A DNA stretch of 64,000 nt from Polytrichum commune (taxonomy: Eukaryota > Streptophyta > Polytrichopsida > Polytrichales > Polytrichaceae): the NCBI GenBank assembly GCA_950295325.1, contig OX485805.1, positions 50,742,758 to 50,806,757 of the forward strand. Direction: 5' to 3'. Below are positions 32,524-44,360 of this stretch, in pieces. The notes under the pieces are model-generated. The model saw nothing but the letters and a program-made list of their open reading frames with translations, ran no database searches and was not told where the DNA came from. A program made the position numbers and the translations under genes. Positions within the stretch are counted from its first letter, which is position 1. Every line of letters begins with the position of its first letter.

Positions 32524-32984
32524 TCTGCCCCCATATGCGACGCCCCTGTGGTCGATGGCCCTTCCCGTCCCCTCTCGCCCCCTGCCTCCCCTTCCCGCGA
32601 CGTCATGGACTTCCAAATGCCATCCCTCTACCAGTTCTCGGCGGTGGATGCGGCCTCGGCCGTGAATTACTCCCGCGACATCGGCATCGACGACGGCGTC
32701 GTCAACAGCCCGCCCCCCGCACTTGTCGCCCGCGCCTACGCCCCGTCGCCCTCCCCCCTCTCCAAGGAGAAACGGACGCTCGTTCGTTTGGGGCACCTCT
32801 CGCCCTCTAAGGACGATGCCGTCGCTCGTCGCGGGCCGAGCCGGCGTCTCCGCATGGAAGGCCCCCGTTGCCACACCTCCCCCGCCGACTCCGTTCCTCC
32901 CCGCGCAACGTCCTCCGCCATCGTGAGCCCCCCACGCCTCGACTCCCCCCCGCCACTCACCAATACAATAGTTCCATCGGCTCC
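32524..32984 (+). pseudogene. Locus 2 exon 6 / downstream ORF, cut by element X
   Basis: Starts after a T/G-rich tract and CCCATAG acceptor. Pro/Ser-rich frame with LYQFSAVDAASAVNYSRDI, conserved in locus 1. A palindrome relic at 32770-32789 lies in the frame (KRTLVR). Element X inserted after 32984 and duplicated GCTCC; the frame resumes at 42873. Confidence 0.6.
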
Positions 32985-35206
32985 TGTGAACCCTTTGAAT
33001 GGTCCACCACTCCGCGGGATCACTTTTAGTTAGAATGTTAGCATTAAAAGTTAGAATTGATAGGGAATTTAGGAAAAATTAGTTCATTTAGCATTTAGCC
33101 TAGAAGAAAGAAGGTCAAAATGAAACTAAGTAGTGCTAGAAGATAACAAAGTAGAAAAAATATGCTAGCTAGTAAAAACAACTAGCTAAGCAAATATTAG
33201 TAGATGTTAGCTATTAAGCAAATATTAGTAGATGCTAGCTATTAAGCAAATGTTAGTAAATGCTAGCTAAGCAAGTATTAGTTTATTAGTTAGTGTGAGG
33301 CACACAAGACTATTAGAGGTGGTTTAGGTAAGAAGATAAAATCGGCTTGAAGACTTTTGAAGACAAAAAAGAAAGAGAGCAAGGGGGATACTTGCCCACT
33401 TGCCCCCTTGCCAACTCGATGGCGGAAAAATTAGAAAGATTTCTAAAGGTTTTTTGTCGGAGCCACCTCGGCGAGAGGGTGGCAACCTCAACCGGGAAAA
33501 CCCCCGAGCCAAAATTTCGGGAAAGGGTTTGAAAAATTGATCCGGTGGAGGAGGGGTCCAACCCTTTTGTGAGAGGGTTTAAAAACCCCTCCTTCCACCT
33601 TGTAGCTCTCTCTTTTTCTCTAGTTTTTGGGCGAAGCCCTGCTTCAATGTAGTTAGGAAAAAATCCTTTAGCATGTATTCTCAATGGTCTAAAAGAAAGG
33701 CTTGAGAACCTCCTCTACTCTCTCTCTCCTAGTTAGGTTGTGTGTTTATTAACACACCAACAAAATTATTCCTTCTTTTGTAGAGGTAGGTTGGATGGTA
33801 GAATTTTGAGTAGAGGCATTATAGACCTCATCTGCCAATGCCCTGAAGGCTTAGTTCAAAAGCTAGAACAAGATACTTATCATTTTTCTCTTAGAGAGAT
33901 TTCATATAGCCATCCATAGCCGTTTCCCATTTGTGATTTGGTTGAGATGACAATTAGTTATGGATTTTCAAAGATGGAGTAGAAAAACTGGGTGGTCTTG
34001 TGGGTAGCGGCTGCTGGATCAGACCTGCGAGCCCAATAGGAATTTTAATTCCAAGAAATTATATTTTTCCCAAGTAGAACTTTTGTGTAGCTTTCCAAAA
34101 TGGCTTAGAACATTTTATTTGAGCATGATTTGAATTAGATATGAATTGTGCAAGATGGGACACATAGTTTGAGAACTTTTGGTTGACTGCTGCATTACAG
34201 AGGACCTGCTGGGTTCACTTCGGCTTACCTTTCTAATCACATATTTTTATCAAATACATCTTTTTAATATCTCTCCAGGGTCATATAGAACGTTTGATTT
34301 TACTAAGATTTGAATTAGATATGAATTGTTGAAGGCGAGATACATAGTTTAAGCCTTCTTGATTGACTGCTGTGTTACAAGGAGTCCGCTGAATTTCTAT
34401 TAGCTTAACCTGCTGATGTCATAATTTTTCTAGTTAGAGCTTGTTCATAGCTTTCCAATGGTATAAGGAAAGCCTAGATCCAAGTAGTAAGGAATGTGCT
34501 ATGAATTTTTGAAGTTAGAAGGTAGATAGGTGGGTTGGAAGGGTCGGTTGAATCGACCTCACACTTCCAACCCTCATAACTTTTGCATTTCTTATCCGAT
34601 TAGAGTGATTTTTAGATCATTGGAAAGATAATTTGGTGCACTAAGTATAAATATTATGCTTAGGATTAAATTACAGGGCAGAATAACACTTTATATTTTA
34701 ATTGTTAACTAAGGTACGCTTACTACCAAACTAGTTACAAAGAAGGAGGCAAGGTCGACGCTCGGAAAGTGGAGCAAGGAAGGAGGTAGCGGCTCGGCCT
34801 TCATCAAGCCCAAATCAACCGAGGAAAATTGAGGTAAATTAACTAACCTTAAGCCTTCCATTTAGGATTGGAGGGAGCACGGCTAAGGTACGCATCTCTA
34901 AACCCACTCACCTATCTCGTAAGGTCAAGTGGCTTGACCACTTGACCGCCAAGGGAGTACCCAATTCCATTGTTTTCGGGGCCCTTGATATGTTTTGTGG
35001 TAGTAGCTTCATTTATTAGCAAGTTTCGTGTGTGGTAAGTCGGATTAATCACCGACACGACCACTCTGAATGTTGTTGGTGGAAAGGTGGGGTTAATGAC
35101 CCGCGAATCCACTATTATGTTGTTGGCCCATAGATTGGGAGTAATGGCCCCAATTTATGAAGATTGCGCAACAGGTTGAACCTACAGGTCGCCCGTCACC
35201 CTGGTC

Positions 35207-36179
35207 TGTCGCAACCCTTGCTAACCCCCTTAGCAATCTTGCCAATTTTCAATTCTAGCAAAGGTTACGAGCGCTAACCATTCGCATTCCGCCATGCTAA
35301 TGGTTAGCTCCTCCTACCCCGGACCTTATAGTTCATAGGAGGGAACCAACCCTCCTACTTTGCTTTAGGGACTCACCCCTTAATCGGTAACCCATTCCTA
35401 GATGTGGACTTCCATCCATGGAAGTCCAATCCCATGTTGATCATCGCGTTGCCGGAGCAACACTACAACAACCCGAACCATACTAGGCAACTATGGCCTC
35501 ACATTGGGCCAATGCCCATGGAGGCCGTGCCGTTCGGCCTCGGGTGGGTGAGGCCACACCACCTCACCCATATAAGCCTCTAGGACTTCACGCGGGGCCC
35601 CTACCCCACCGTCAACCAACCTCTTGTCTCTCTACCAAGAGTTGGGGCCAAGTGGACATTTTCCTTTAGCTGCTGGGCCTAGAACCCCCCCAGCAGCTTC
35701 AGACCATCATAACTTCCTTGTATGATGTCTGATCAGAACAACCAACCACTCTATCCTCATCTACGCTTCACGTAGATGCCGATGGACTCCTCACTTGCTC
35801 CATTTGAGCAAGTCTTGAGGAAGTTATGCCTGTTTGAACCTTGGCAGTCCCGGGAATCACTCCCAGGCACTGCTGTACCAGGGCGCTGTCCTGGGACAGC
35901 GCCCCACTCAAATGGCCATAACTCCTAGCTCACACCTCCGATTGAGGTGTTCTTGAGCTTTCTAGAATCACCACGCCATGAGCTACGCATAACTCATGGC
36001 CTTACCCTTGTGCCTCCTAATCTTCGTGGGTGGGAGGCGTTCCCAACGCCCGGGGCCCTCACCCACACTAGGATCACTTGGGCCCTCTCACCAACGGCGC
36101 CACAAGTCCCGGGTGTCACTCCGGGGTCCCCCTTGTGCCCATGGTGTTTCGGGCACTCCTCATGGACAGGTGCGCGACA
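35207..36179 (-). repeat. 3' LTR of element C
   Basis: 973 bp, starts TGTCGCAACC and ends GCGCGACA on the plus strand. By eye identical or nearly so to 41251-42223. Confidence 0.95.
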
Positions 36180-36194
36180 CTCACCCCCACCAAA
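36180..36194 (-). promoter_or_regulatory. Polypurine tract of element C
   Basis: Minus-strand TTTGGTGGGGGTGAG directly before the 3' LTR: the plus-strand DNA synthesis primer of LTR elements. Confidence 0.8.
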
Positions 36195-37019
36195 CGGAGT
36201 CGATGCCCTCATCGACTATACTCGTAGTCGGCACACCAATTTTCAAGTTGCCATCCTCTATGGTGCGGCATTGTGTTTACCTTAGGGCGCGACCCCCACA
36301 ATGCATCTTCAAATTTGGCATAGTCCCAAAGGTGTCGTTCCTAGGTGGTCCGTTAGCGACCTTGGATCTCTCCTCCAAGGACCTAACCTACACTAGACCC
36401 ACCTACTTTGGGACTCACTTGGGTTGCCCCTCCTTTGGGGCCTCCCCCGTTAGGCTCCACTAGCCTAACGTGACACATCTAGGCGAGACCTCAACGCTTC
36501 CACTAAGTTGTCTCGGTTGCAACTCCGAGATGGCTTTCCATTGTTAAGCCACGCCTCGATCGCACGGGGGTGATGCCAAGTCCCGCCCGACTCGGTTCCC
36601 ACTTTGCTCTTTCGAGACATGGGTTCATGACTCCCATGCGCCAACTCTCGTTAGCTCGCGGGTAGCACTTTTATGAGCACGCGCCATCACCTTGTCCCCG
36701 CCCGGACAAGCCCACGGCTAAGAAGTTTTTTGGTTTTATCCAAGGCCCCTCCTAGCCATGGCCCCAATTACTCGGCTTACCCAACCTAGTTTGGCATATC
36801 TATTCTCCCTCTTCCACTAACCAAGCACAAGTACAAGACTAGGACCTCATCTCGTACTTTTCTCTTTGCACCACTAAAGTTTGGACTTTATTCCCTCAAG
36901 CCAAAGAACAAGTTCATGTTGTGGAGCAATTAGCCTCGAAGCTAAGTGTGCTACTAGCGTCTCTCCCCCACTAAAGGAGATTGATGTCCTCATCAATGCC
37001 TACGCTTCATTTTATTGGA

Positions 37020-38510
37020 ATGTCTAGCCTTAGTTTCTTCAAAGTGCTTTACCAATTCCTTGGCGTTCATCATGTCTCTTGCCACTACCCAAACGGCTTC
37101 TTTCTCATGGTATCCTCACCATTTCACCAAGTACTCCTTTGTACATTTTCTTTCATTTTCACTTGGGCTTCCTACACTTGAGGATGCCCTCTTACCTCAT
37201 GTTCCAAATGACCTCCACAAGGTCGGGACGTGGCCTAATCACTTGCTTGTGATCGGGCCACAAGGTGTCGTCCTAAAATGACTTTCGTAATGAGACATGA
37301 AATGTCGGATGCACTTTGATCTTGGGCGGTAATTCCAACTTATACATGTCCTTGAACACTTGTTCCACAATGGAAAACGAAGCTCCAATTTTGGACATGA
37401 ACTTTTGGAGCGAGGCCTTCCGGCTAAGTGAAGTTGTTCACATTCAACAACACCTTTTGGCCCACCTCATTCTCCACTTCGCGTCTTCCGGCATTTACTA
37501 GCACTCCGTAGCACCTTCGGGCTTTCTCCACCAACAACTTGGTCATCTCCAAGACTTGTTTACCATCCTTGGCCAAGTCCTCACCATCTTGGTTAAACTC
37601 TAGTGTTGAATGTGCCCCCTCGAGAGCTAGGTTAATAGGTTGGAGCGCATCCACTCCATAAGCCACCACCAAAGACCACCCCTTGGTAGCCAAGTGCGTG
37701 GCTACATTGCAATTACACTCCGCTCGACCCACATAGTCCGCCCAATCTCCTTGGTCCGCCCCCACCAAGTTCCTCAAGTATTGCTTCAAGTCTCCATTCA
37801 CACGCTTTGTTTTCCCATCCATTTGGGAATACACGGCCGTGCTAAACCTTAGTTTCAATACAACCTCTTTAGAGAAATGCATTGAAAATGCACTTGTGAA
37901 CTTTGGATCTTGATCCCACACAATCACTCTTGGCAACCCGTGGTGCCTCAACCATCCTTTGAGAAAAGGCTATGCGGTCTCCAACGCGGTGGCGGTTCCC
38001 ACAATCGGCACCATGTGTGCCAACTTGGCAAACCACTCTACCATCAACAAGATGGCATCATACCCATGTGACTCCGGCAAACTTGTGATCAAGTCCATGC
38101 ACATACCATGCCATGGCGCCGACGGGATAGGCAACGGTTGTAAGAAACCGCCTTGCTTTTGATAAGAGGCTCGGTTCACTTTGCACTTTGATTCAAGCCT
38201 TCACAAAGTGGGCTATATCTTCCTTTATGCACCGCCAATGGTACCTCCATGACACCATTCTATGGCGGTTTTTTCTTTCTCCTCTAAGGCCGGCAATAGG
38301 ACTATCAAATTCCTCCTTCAAAACCGATAGCCTCAACTTGCCTTGTGGCACATACACCCAACTTTGCTTGCACTTGAACAATCCGTCCACCAACTTAACC
38401 TCTTTGAGCACCTTGCTCTTGCGAAGTTCACCTAAAAGTTTTTGTGCTTTTGGGGTAGTTAATTTACCCCTCCCGTATCTTGCATCACAAGTTTCCTTCG
38501 CCGGCACACA
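37020..38510 (-). pseudogene. Integrase and chromodomain relic of element C
   Basis: Broken frames in order: H2C2-proximal region (38193-38507), catalytic core start SAPWHGMCMDLITSLPESHGY (37970-38179), DDE segment with WDQDPKFTSAF and the YSQMDGKTKRVN box (37424-37951), then, at about 37022-37140, EYLVKW, GYHEKEAVW and LVKHFEETKA, recognisable as a chromodomain with a TGA inside. Typical of chromoviruses. Several frameshifts and stops. Confidence 0.8.
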
Positions 38511-38789
38511 TTAGCCACAAGGTTTGGATGGTTCTCATTGCTTGGAACTCATCCGGTCTACTTCGCGCATCCGGCACCACATTTCCACGGTCCGGTTTGT
38601 GGATCAAATCCACCTTCATAAGCGCCAAACTATCATGCCAACGCAATGACTTGGCGCTTACTTGCGCTTGAATGTCAAAATTCTTTTAGGACACATTGTC
38701 CATGTAGACCTTTGCTTTGTGCGACCCCAAATAGTGTCGCCACATCTTCAAGCAATGCACTACGACAAAGAAGTTCTTTGTCATGAGTT

Positions 38790-39720
38790 GGTTGTCTTCT
38801 TTGACAACCATCGAGCTTCATGCTCCCATATGCAATGGCCATCCATCTTACATCAACAATCCGCCATTGGCAAAGTTAATCAACCCCGTATGCACCTCAA
38901 AAGGTTTGTCAAGCTCCGCGAACTTGAGCACGGGCGTCTAAGAACACTTGCTCTCAAGCTCCCTAAAGACTTGGTGGCAAGGCTCATCCCACTCTTGGGA
39001 TAGCCATTTCTTTCACAAGTCGGATAAGGTCGGATAACCATCAAGCTTAACGCTCTCATATGCAATGGCCATCCATCTTACATTAACCATCCGCCAATGG
39101 CAAAGTCACTCGCCACCCCGTATTCACCTCAAAAGGTTTGTCAAACTCCGCGAACTTGAACACGGGTGGCAAAGACAACTTTGTATTAAGCTCCCCAAAG
39201 ACTTTGGGGGCAAGGCTCATCCCACTCTTAAGATAGCCATTTCTTTCACAAGTCGCACAAGGTTTGACAACCTTTAAGCTTAATGCTCCCATATGCAATG
39301 GGCATCCATCTTGGATCAACATCCGCCAATGGTAAAGTCACTCGCCCCCGTATGCATCTCAAAAGGTTTGTCAAATTTCGCAAACTTGAGCACGGGCGGC
39401 GAAGAGAGCTTGCTCTTAAGCTCCTTAAAGACTTGGTAACAAGGCTCATCCCACTCTTGGGATAGCCATTTCTTGCACAAGTTGGACAAGGTCGGACAAC
39501 CATCGAGCTTCATGCTCGCATATGCAAAGGGCATCCATTTTGCCTCAACATCCGCCAATGCTAAAGTCACTTGCCCCTGTATGCACCTCAAAGGTTTGTC
39601 AAACTCCACGAACTTGAGCACGGGTGGCGAAGAGAACTTGGTCTTAAGCTCCCCAAAAGGCTTGGTGGCAAGGCTCATCCCACTCTTGGGATAGCCATTT
39701 GTCCAACAAGTTGACTAAGG
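38790..39720 (-). repeat. Four ~230-bp tandem copies of an RT-connection/RNase H segment
   Basis: The block with CACGGGCGG, CTCATCCCACTCTTGGGATAGCC and CAACCATCGAGCTTCATGCTC-like sequence occurs four times with ~230-bp period (CACGGG near 38929, 39161, 39391 and 39621). On the minus strand each repeat encodes PPVLKFAEFDKPFEVHT-type sequence from the start of RNase H. An internal amplification of a pol segment within the element. Confidence 0.85.
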
Positions 39721-40440
39721 TCCTAGCAACCTTAGAAACACCTCGAATGAAGTGGTGGTAGTAGTTGGCTAGGCCAACAAATGACCTTAGCCCTTCTCTT
39801 GAGTCAAGGGCCAATTCTCCTCTTGGATTGCCTTGACATTTGTCATGTTCATCCACCAACTTCCTTTGTCATCACATACCTCAAGAATTCAATCTCTCGT
39901 TGAGCAAGTTTTTTTTTTTTTTTTTTTTTTTTTTTTCCACTCGTTGGCGGTAACATTTTGGACAACACATTGGTGAATACATCCTTGTACCTCACCAACA
40001 TCCCACCAATGTGGTTTTGGGGAGGCCTATCTTTCCTAGCCTCCCCATGAGTTCCTTGGAGTTGCTCCAATTGAACCACGACCATTATAATTATGTTTTT
40101 CCGTTTATTCATTTGGTCCATTAAGACCAAATTCAAGTTGGTTCCTCCTACCATAGGAGTCATTGTCAATTTGTAGTGCAATTCTTTGCCATCAAGACAT
40201 CACAAATGCACCGCAAGCTCACCGGCTTGCACCTCACATCTATCATGTGAGTTCCAAAGAAGGCAGCCTTCACAATGACATGCATTTCATCTATTTCACA
40301 TGGTGTGAAATTTTGACAAAAATCCAATGTCCCACATTGAAAAGTTACATGCATCGCGGCCTCCTTTGTTTCATGCGGTTCGCCCTTTCCAAACCGCACC
40401 TTGGTGGGCTTGCCCGCTCTATCAATCGGCAAGCCCCAAC
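39640..40440 (-). pseudogene. Protease remnant and RT-deleted pol of element C
   Basis: 39644-39859 encodes the RT-end/connection region (FVGLANYYHHFIRG). 39849-40181 begins with a pre-RT segment (MLVRYKDVFTNVLSKMLPP), then runs through a 28-T tract (39909-39936, poly-Lys on the minus strand) directly into EIEFLRYVMTKEVG. The fingers/palm region with the YxDD box is absent. 40166-40432 resembles the protease/linker region (FCQNFTPCEIDEMHVI). Confidence 0.65.
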
Positions 40441-41236
40441 TCCCTTGCGAGTTTTGGGCTTAAGAAGGAATGGTAGCCTCTTTATCAACCCATGAGACAT
40501 TTGTCCCATTCATTTGAGCCTCAAAGTACAAAAGACTTGGCCTCGGCTTGAGGCTACTAGCCTTGGCCACAATGCCATCGTCTTACATTCGGTCCGCGGC
40601 ATAAGTATTATTTGGCGTGGTACCTATCTCCCCTCAACGTCCATTGTTGTAAGGCACCACCAAATTTCTTATTGGGGTCATCGGCCTTAATGCTCGTTGC
40701 AATTTTGATGATCCCCGCCACAACCTCAATAAACTTTTGGAAATTTGAACTTGGTATTCACCACCCGCTTTTGAAACCCCACCTAAAAGGATGCATTTCT
40801 TAGAAAGCTCGTCCGTTTTAGGTGTATCCTTCATTTGTGCGTTTGAATAGCGCACATAGGCCTTAAGAGGCCTGCACGCCTCATTTCCACCAAATTCATT
40901 CCAACATCATCAATATCTTCCAAGCATTTCGAATTGGAATTTCAATCCAACATTAATGCCCTCCAAGGTTTTGGGTGCATTCGGTATTCTAGGCCCCAAA
41001 TGCTTTTTTGAGGTGTGCGGGAGCCCTTTCAAAGGACTCCACCAATTTCCTTATCGAATCCACCATCATGCCCACCATTGTCATTAGAACCAATGGTATG
41101 GTCAAATTCCCTTTACACATGATCTTTGTTCCAATTTGAGCCTCACAACCTTTTGGAAACCCCGGGCTAACCATAATAACCCTCACGTTTGATAGCCATG
41201 TCTCCCTCAAAGTGCTAGCTCAAATATTGGAACCCT
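40440..41236 (-). other. Gag-side remnant of element C
   Basis: Only short open stretches, none recognisable with confidence. Presumed decayed gag between the primer site and the protease remnant. Confidence 0.4.
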
Positions 41237-41248
41237 GCTCTGATACCA
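41237..41248 (-). promoter_or_regulatory. Primer-binding site (initiator Met tRNA) of element C
   Basis: Minus-strand TGGTATCAGAGC, the standard plant iMet primer site, two bases inside the 5' LTR end. Confidence 0.92.
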
Positions 41249-41250
41249 AG

Positions 41251-42223
41251 TGTCGCAACCCTTGCTAACCCCCTTAGCAATCTTGCCAATTTTCAATTCT
41301 AGCAAAGGTTACGAGCGCTAACCATTCGCATTCCGCCATGCTAATGGTTAGCTCCTCCTACCCCGGACCTTATAGTTCATAGGAGGGAACCAACCCTCCT
41401 ACTTTGCTTTAGGGACTCACCCCTTAATCGGTAACCCATTCCTAGATGTGGACTTCCATCCATGGAAGTCCAATCCCATGTTGATCATCGCGTTGCCGGA
41501 GCAACACTACAACAACCCGAACCATACTAGGCAACTATGGCCTCACATTGGGCCAATGCCCATGGAGGCCGTGCCGTTCGGCCTCGGGTGGGTGAGGCCA
41601 CACCACCTCACCCATATAAGCCTCTAGGACTTCACGCGGGGCCCCTACCCCACCGTCAACCAACCTCTTGTCTCTCTACCAAGAGTTGGGGCCAAGTGGA
41701 CATTTTCCTTTAGCTGCTGGGCCTAGAACCCCCCCAGCAGCTTCAGACCATCATAACTTCCTTGTATGATGTCTGATCAGAACAACCAACCACTCTATCC
41801 TCATCTACGCTTCACGTAGATGCCGATGGACTCCTCACTTGCTCCATTTGAGCAAGTCTTGAGGAAGTTATGCCTGTTTGAACCTTGGCAGTCCCGGGAA
41901 TCACTCCCAGGCACTGCTGTACCAGGGCGCTGTCCTGGGACAGCGCCCCACTCAAATGGCCATAACTCCTAGCTCACACCTCCGATTGAGGTGTTCTTGA
42001 GCTTTCTAGAATCACCACGCCATGAGCTACGCATAACTCATGGCCTTACCCTTGTGCCTCCTAATCTTCGTGGGTGGGAGGCGTTCCCAACGCCCGGGGC
42101 CCTCACCCACACTAGGATCACTTGGGCCCTCTCACCAACGGCGCCACAAGTCCCGGGTGTCACTCCGGGGTCCCCCTTGTGCCCATGGTGTTTCGGGCAC
42201 TCCTCATGGACAGGTGCGCGACA
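41251..42223 (-). repeat. 5' LTR of element C
   Basis: 973-bp partner of 35207-36179, with no difference that I could find by eye. Confidence 0.95.
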
Positions 42224-42872
42224 TGGTCCCATTGAGTTGCATTTCGTGGTCTATCCAGTGTAAACACATTTAACAATCAAAACATACAAAATAAATCGTA
42301 AACCCTTGTTGGCAAGAGACCCGAGGTAAGGGGTGATGCCTAATATGTTAATGTAGTAAGTTAGGACGTGCAAACAAAAGTAAGTAATTAAGAAGGAATT
42401 TGTGTGAAGGGTGGGACTTAGGCCAAGTTCCCCCGCTTAGAAAACTAAATAGAACTAAATAAAGAAATAGGAAGAATTGAATGGTCCATCAAATTGTCGT
42501 TATTCCGTTCGTTGAGTTAGGGTGGTATGAGTCACACCCGGTTGGATGTATCAGAGCCATCCCAATTCACAAATTAGGATTGCCTTGGTTTCAAGGCTGG
42601 TGCGTCTGCGCGTAGAATAGGTTGTAGGTTAAGGTTAGAACTAGATATGAAATTGGTTAGTGGAGTTTAAAGCCACACTAGTAAAAAACTAAGGCCTAAC
42701 CTCCGGAGGTACTACGACGCATATTTAATCTCCCTTAAAAATCTAACTACTCACGTTATACACCTATCATCCGGGTTCGGCTTGGGCGCCTGCAAATGCA
42801 GGCCACCTTCACCGAAGGGCTTGTGTGATACTTTTAGGCTCCCTCGAAAGGGGGTGGCCCAAAAGTACCACA

Positions 42873-43414
42873 GCTCCGGATGCTCCCGTCGACGCCCCCC
42901 TCGTTCCCACCGTTCCCCGCATGGACGTCCCCAAAGCCAAGGTGCCCTCCTCAACCCTAAACCCCTTTCCCGCTTTTGCTTCCCTTGTCTTCCGTTTGCG
43001 TGCCGTTCTCTTTCTGAGCGCCCATCCCAAACCGCCCTCATTATTTTCCCCACTCCATTCCTATTCTTATCTTCCTATGACGTTGTTTCGCAGGTGGTTA
43101 CCCGCTCGCTTGGTGCCCGGCCCTCCTCCACGTCCTCCTTGGATAGGCACGCCCTCAAGGCCGCATCTTCCGAGTCCGATCGTTGTCTGGCCCTCCGGAG
43201 AAACGCAAGACGTTCCCTTTCGCAAACACCCTCGCATTCTACTTATAATACCACCTCTTACAATTCGGGAGCGCGTCCTGAAACATGCAAGAACGACACA
43301 TATTCCTGTCCAGGCAACACGCAAGGATACAGTCATGGGCCTGAGATTTTTAGAGCCATGGAGGCCGCCAAAAAAAAGGGCTTAGCCGCAAAAAAAAATA
43401 GTGGGTCGGACTAG
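42873..43414 (+). pseudogene. Continuation of the locus 2 downstream ORF after element X
   Basis: After removing X and one copy of GCTCC, the frame continues as APDAPVDAPLVPTVPRMDVP. A pyrimidine-rich tract and GTTTCGCAG at 43085-43093 looks like an acceptor for a last exon of ~100 codons. Two of the three frames stay open there (stops near 43385 and 43414), so the reading frame is uncertain. It is Pro/Arg/Lys-rich at the end. Confidence 0.4.
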
Positions 43415-43845
43415 TGTGACGTCTAGAAGCGTACTAGTGGGACGGACTCCCTAAATGGGCTTAGGTGTAGAACATATTTAAGTGCTTACTTTCTATGCTA
43501 TTCCAAGTTACTCAAGACATTGATGGTATTTCCATTATAATTGTATTTCAATCCCAATTAATTCATTCAACTTCCATTCATTCTTCGCACCTTCCCTTCC
43601 ATTCATAACGAGTTGTGATTTCATACGCAACTATTTTCATGTATGCCTCACATTTTTGTTCACTTCCATGCCTTTATGTATAATAATAGTAGCATACCAT
43701 TATACATATGGGATTTTTAGTCGTCATTACTGGTCCAATTTTGAAAGGTGCATCCTTATATAGTCTCATAATCAACAAAAAGTCTCCAAATACCGAATAT
43801 AGTGTTTTCAATGTTGTAATAGACACATGTGATTCTCAAAGTCAT
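43415..43845. other. Interval after locus 2
   Basis: AT-rich, no ORF of interest and no repeat recognised. Confidence 0.4.
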
Positions 43846-44360
43846 CACCCGGACTAGGACGCTAAAGGGGGGTGGATTTGGCCTCACACTGCGGTATCAT
43901 TTCAGATTGGGTATAAGGTTTGTAGGTTGGGAATGGGTCTAGGATGGTTACAGGTTGTCATTTGAGGTGGACTACGTCCCACTTGGAGAAGGCCTCGGAT
44001 CCGAGGCCTCATGGCTGCGGTATCATTTCAGATTGGGTATAAAGTTTGTAGGTTGGGAATGGGTCTAGGATGGTTACAGGTTATCATTTGAGGTGGATTA
44101 AGTCCCACTGGGAGAAGGCCTCGGACCCGAGGCCTCATGGCTTGAGCCCTTAAATTCTTATTGTGTTTAAAGTTGGTGATTTCTAGGTGGGTCTCGGCAT
44201 TTCAAGTGGAGGGGCTACTTTGCAGAAGGCCTCCGATCCGAGGTATGTTGGCCTTGGGGTTTGCTATTTGATTTGAGGTCAAGTTTATGGTTTCAGGTTG
44301 AATGTAGGCATGTGTAAGCCCAAATCCCCCTCACCCTTCGATTGCGTCCTAGTCCGGGTG
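43846..44360. mobile_element. 515-bp element with inverted ends, carrying the 126-bp palindromic units
   Basis: Ends CACCCGGACTAGGACGC and its inverse GCGTCCTAGTCCGGGTG. Two 126-bp units with the AGGCCTCGG / CCGAGGCCT palindrome lie inside (43990-44009, 44116-44135 with one centre change, and a decayed one at 44227-44246). No clear target duplication, so the element type is open (MITE-like). Confidence 0.6.

Larger units (their letters stand above)
26097..32789. repeat. Dispersed palindrome of locus 2 (20 copies in and before the gene)
   Basis: Ten-bp arms TTTACGAACG and CGTTCGTAAA with a variable dinucleotide (CT, TG, CA, AT, AA, TT, CG, AC, AG). Starts: 26097, 26147, 26201, 26384, 26434, 26515, 26575, 26658 (5' intron), 28010, 28073 (intron 2), 29471, 29545 (intron 3), 30570, 30946 (exon 4), 31054, 31357, 31404, 31442, 31491 (intron 4), 32770 (exon 6). 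Most copies are perfect or have one or two changes. Confidence 0.95.
35207..42223 (-). mobile_element. Chromovirus-type Ty3/gypsy element C, RT-deleted, nested in X
   Basis: 7,017 bp, flanked by a 5-bp target duplication TGGTC (35202-35206 and 42224-42228). The empty site is seen in X copy 2. LTRs of 973 bp lie at both ends. Primer site complementary to initiator Met tRNA at 41237-41248 and a polypurine tract at 36180-36194. Internal frames are broken and the RT core is missing. Confidence 0.93.
32985..42872 (+). mobile_element. Element X copy 1 (TG..CA, ~2.87 kb net), carrying nested element C
   Basis: Begins TGTGAACCC and ends GTACCACA, with 5-bp target duplication GCTCC (32980-32984 and 42873-42877). 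After removal of nested element C and its duplication the length is ~2,866 bp. It aligns with copy 2 (58176-61150, minus). It has no ORF. TG..CA ends plus a 5-bp duplication indicate retroviral-type integration; lack of internal LTR pairs suggests a solo LTR of a large element or a non-autonomous LARD-like element. A TTTAAAAACC box near 33577 could be a promoter. Confidence 0.85.

Noticed and set aside
35947-36285. Repeated frame in the LTR of element C (also at 41991)
   Set aside because: Lies in LTR sequence, with no homology to known proteins; its identity in both copies is due to LTR identity.
32985-42872. Element X as a CACTA or other TIR transposon
   Set aside because: Ends are TG..CA with 5-bp duplications at two independent sites and no long inverted repeat.
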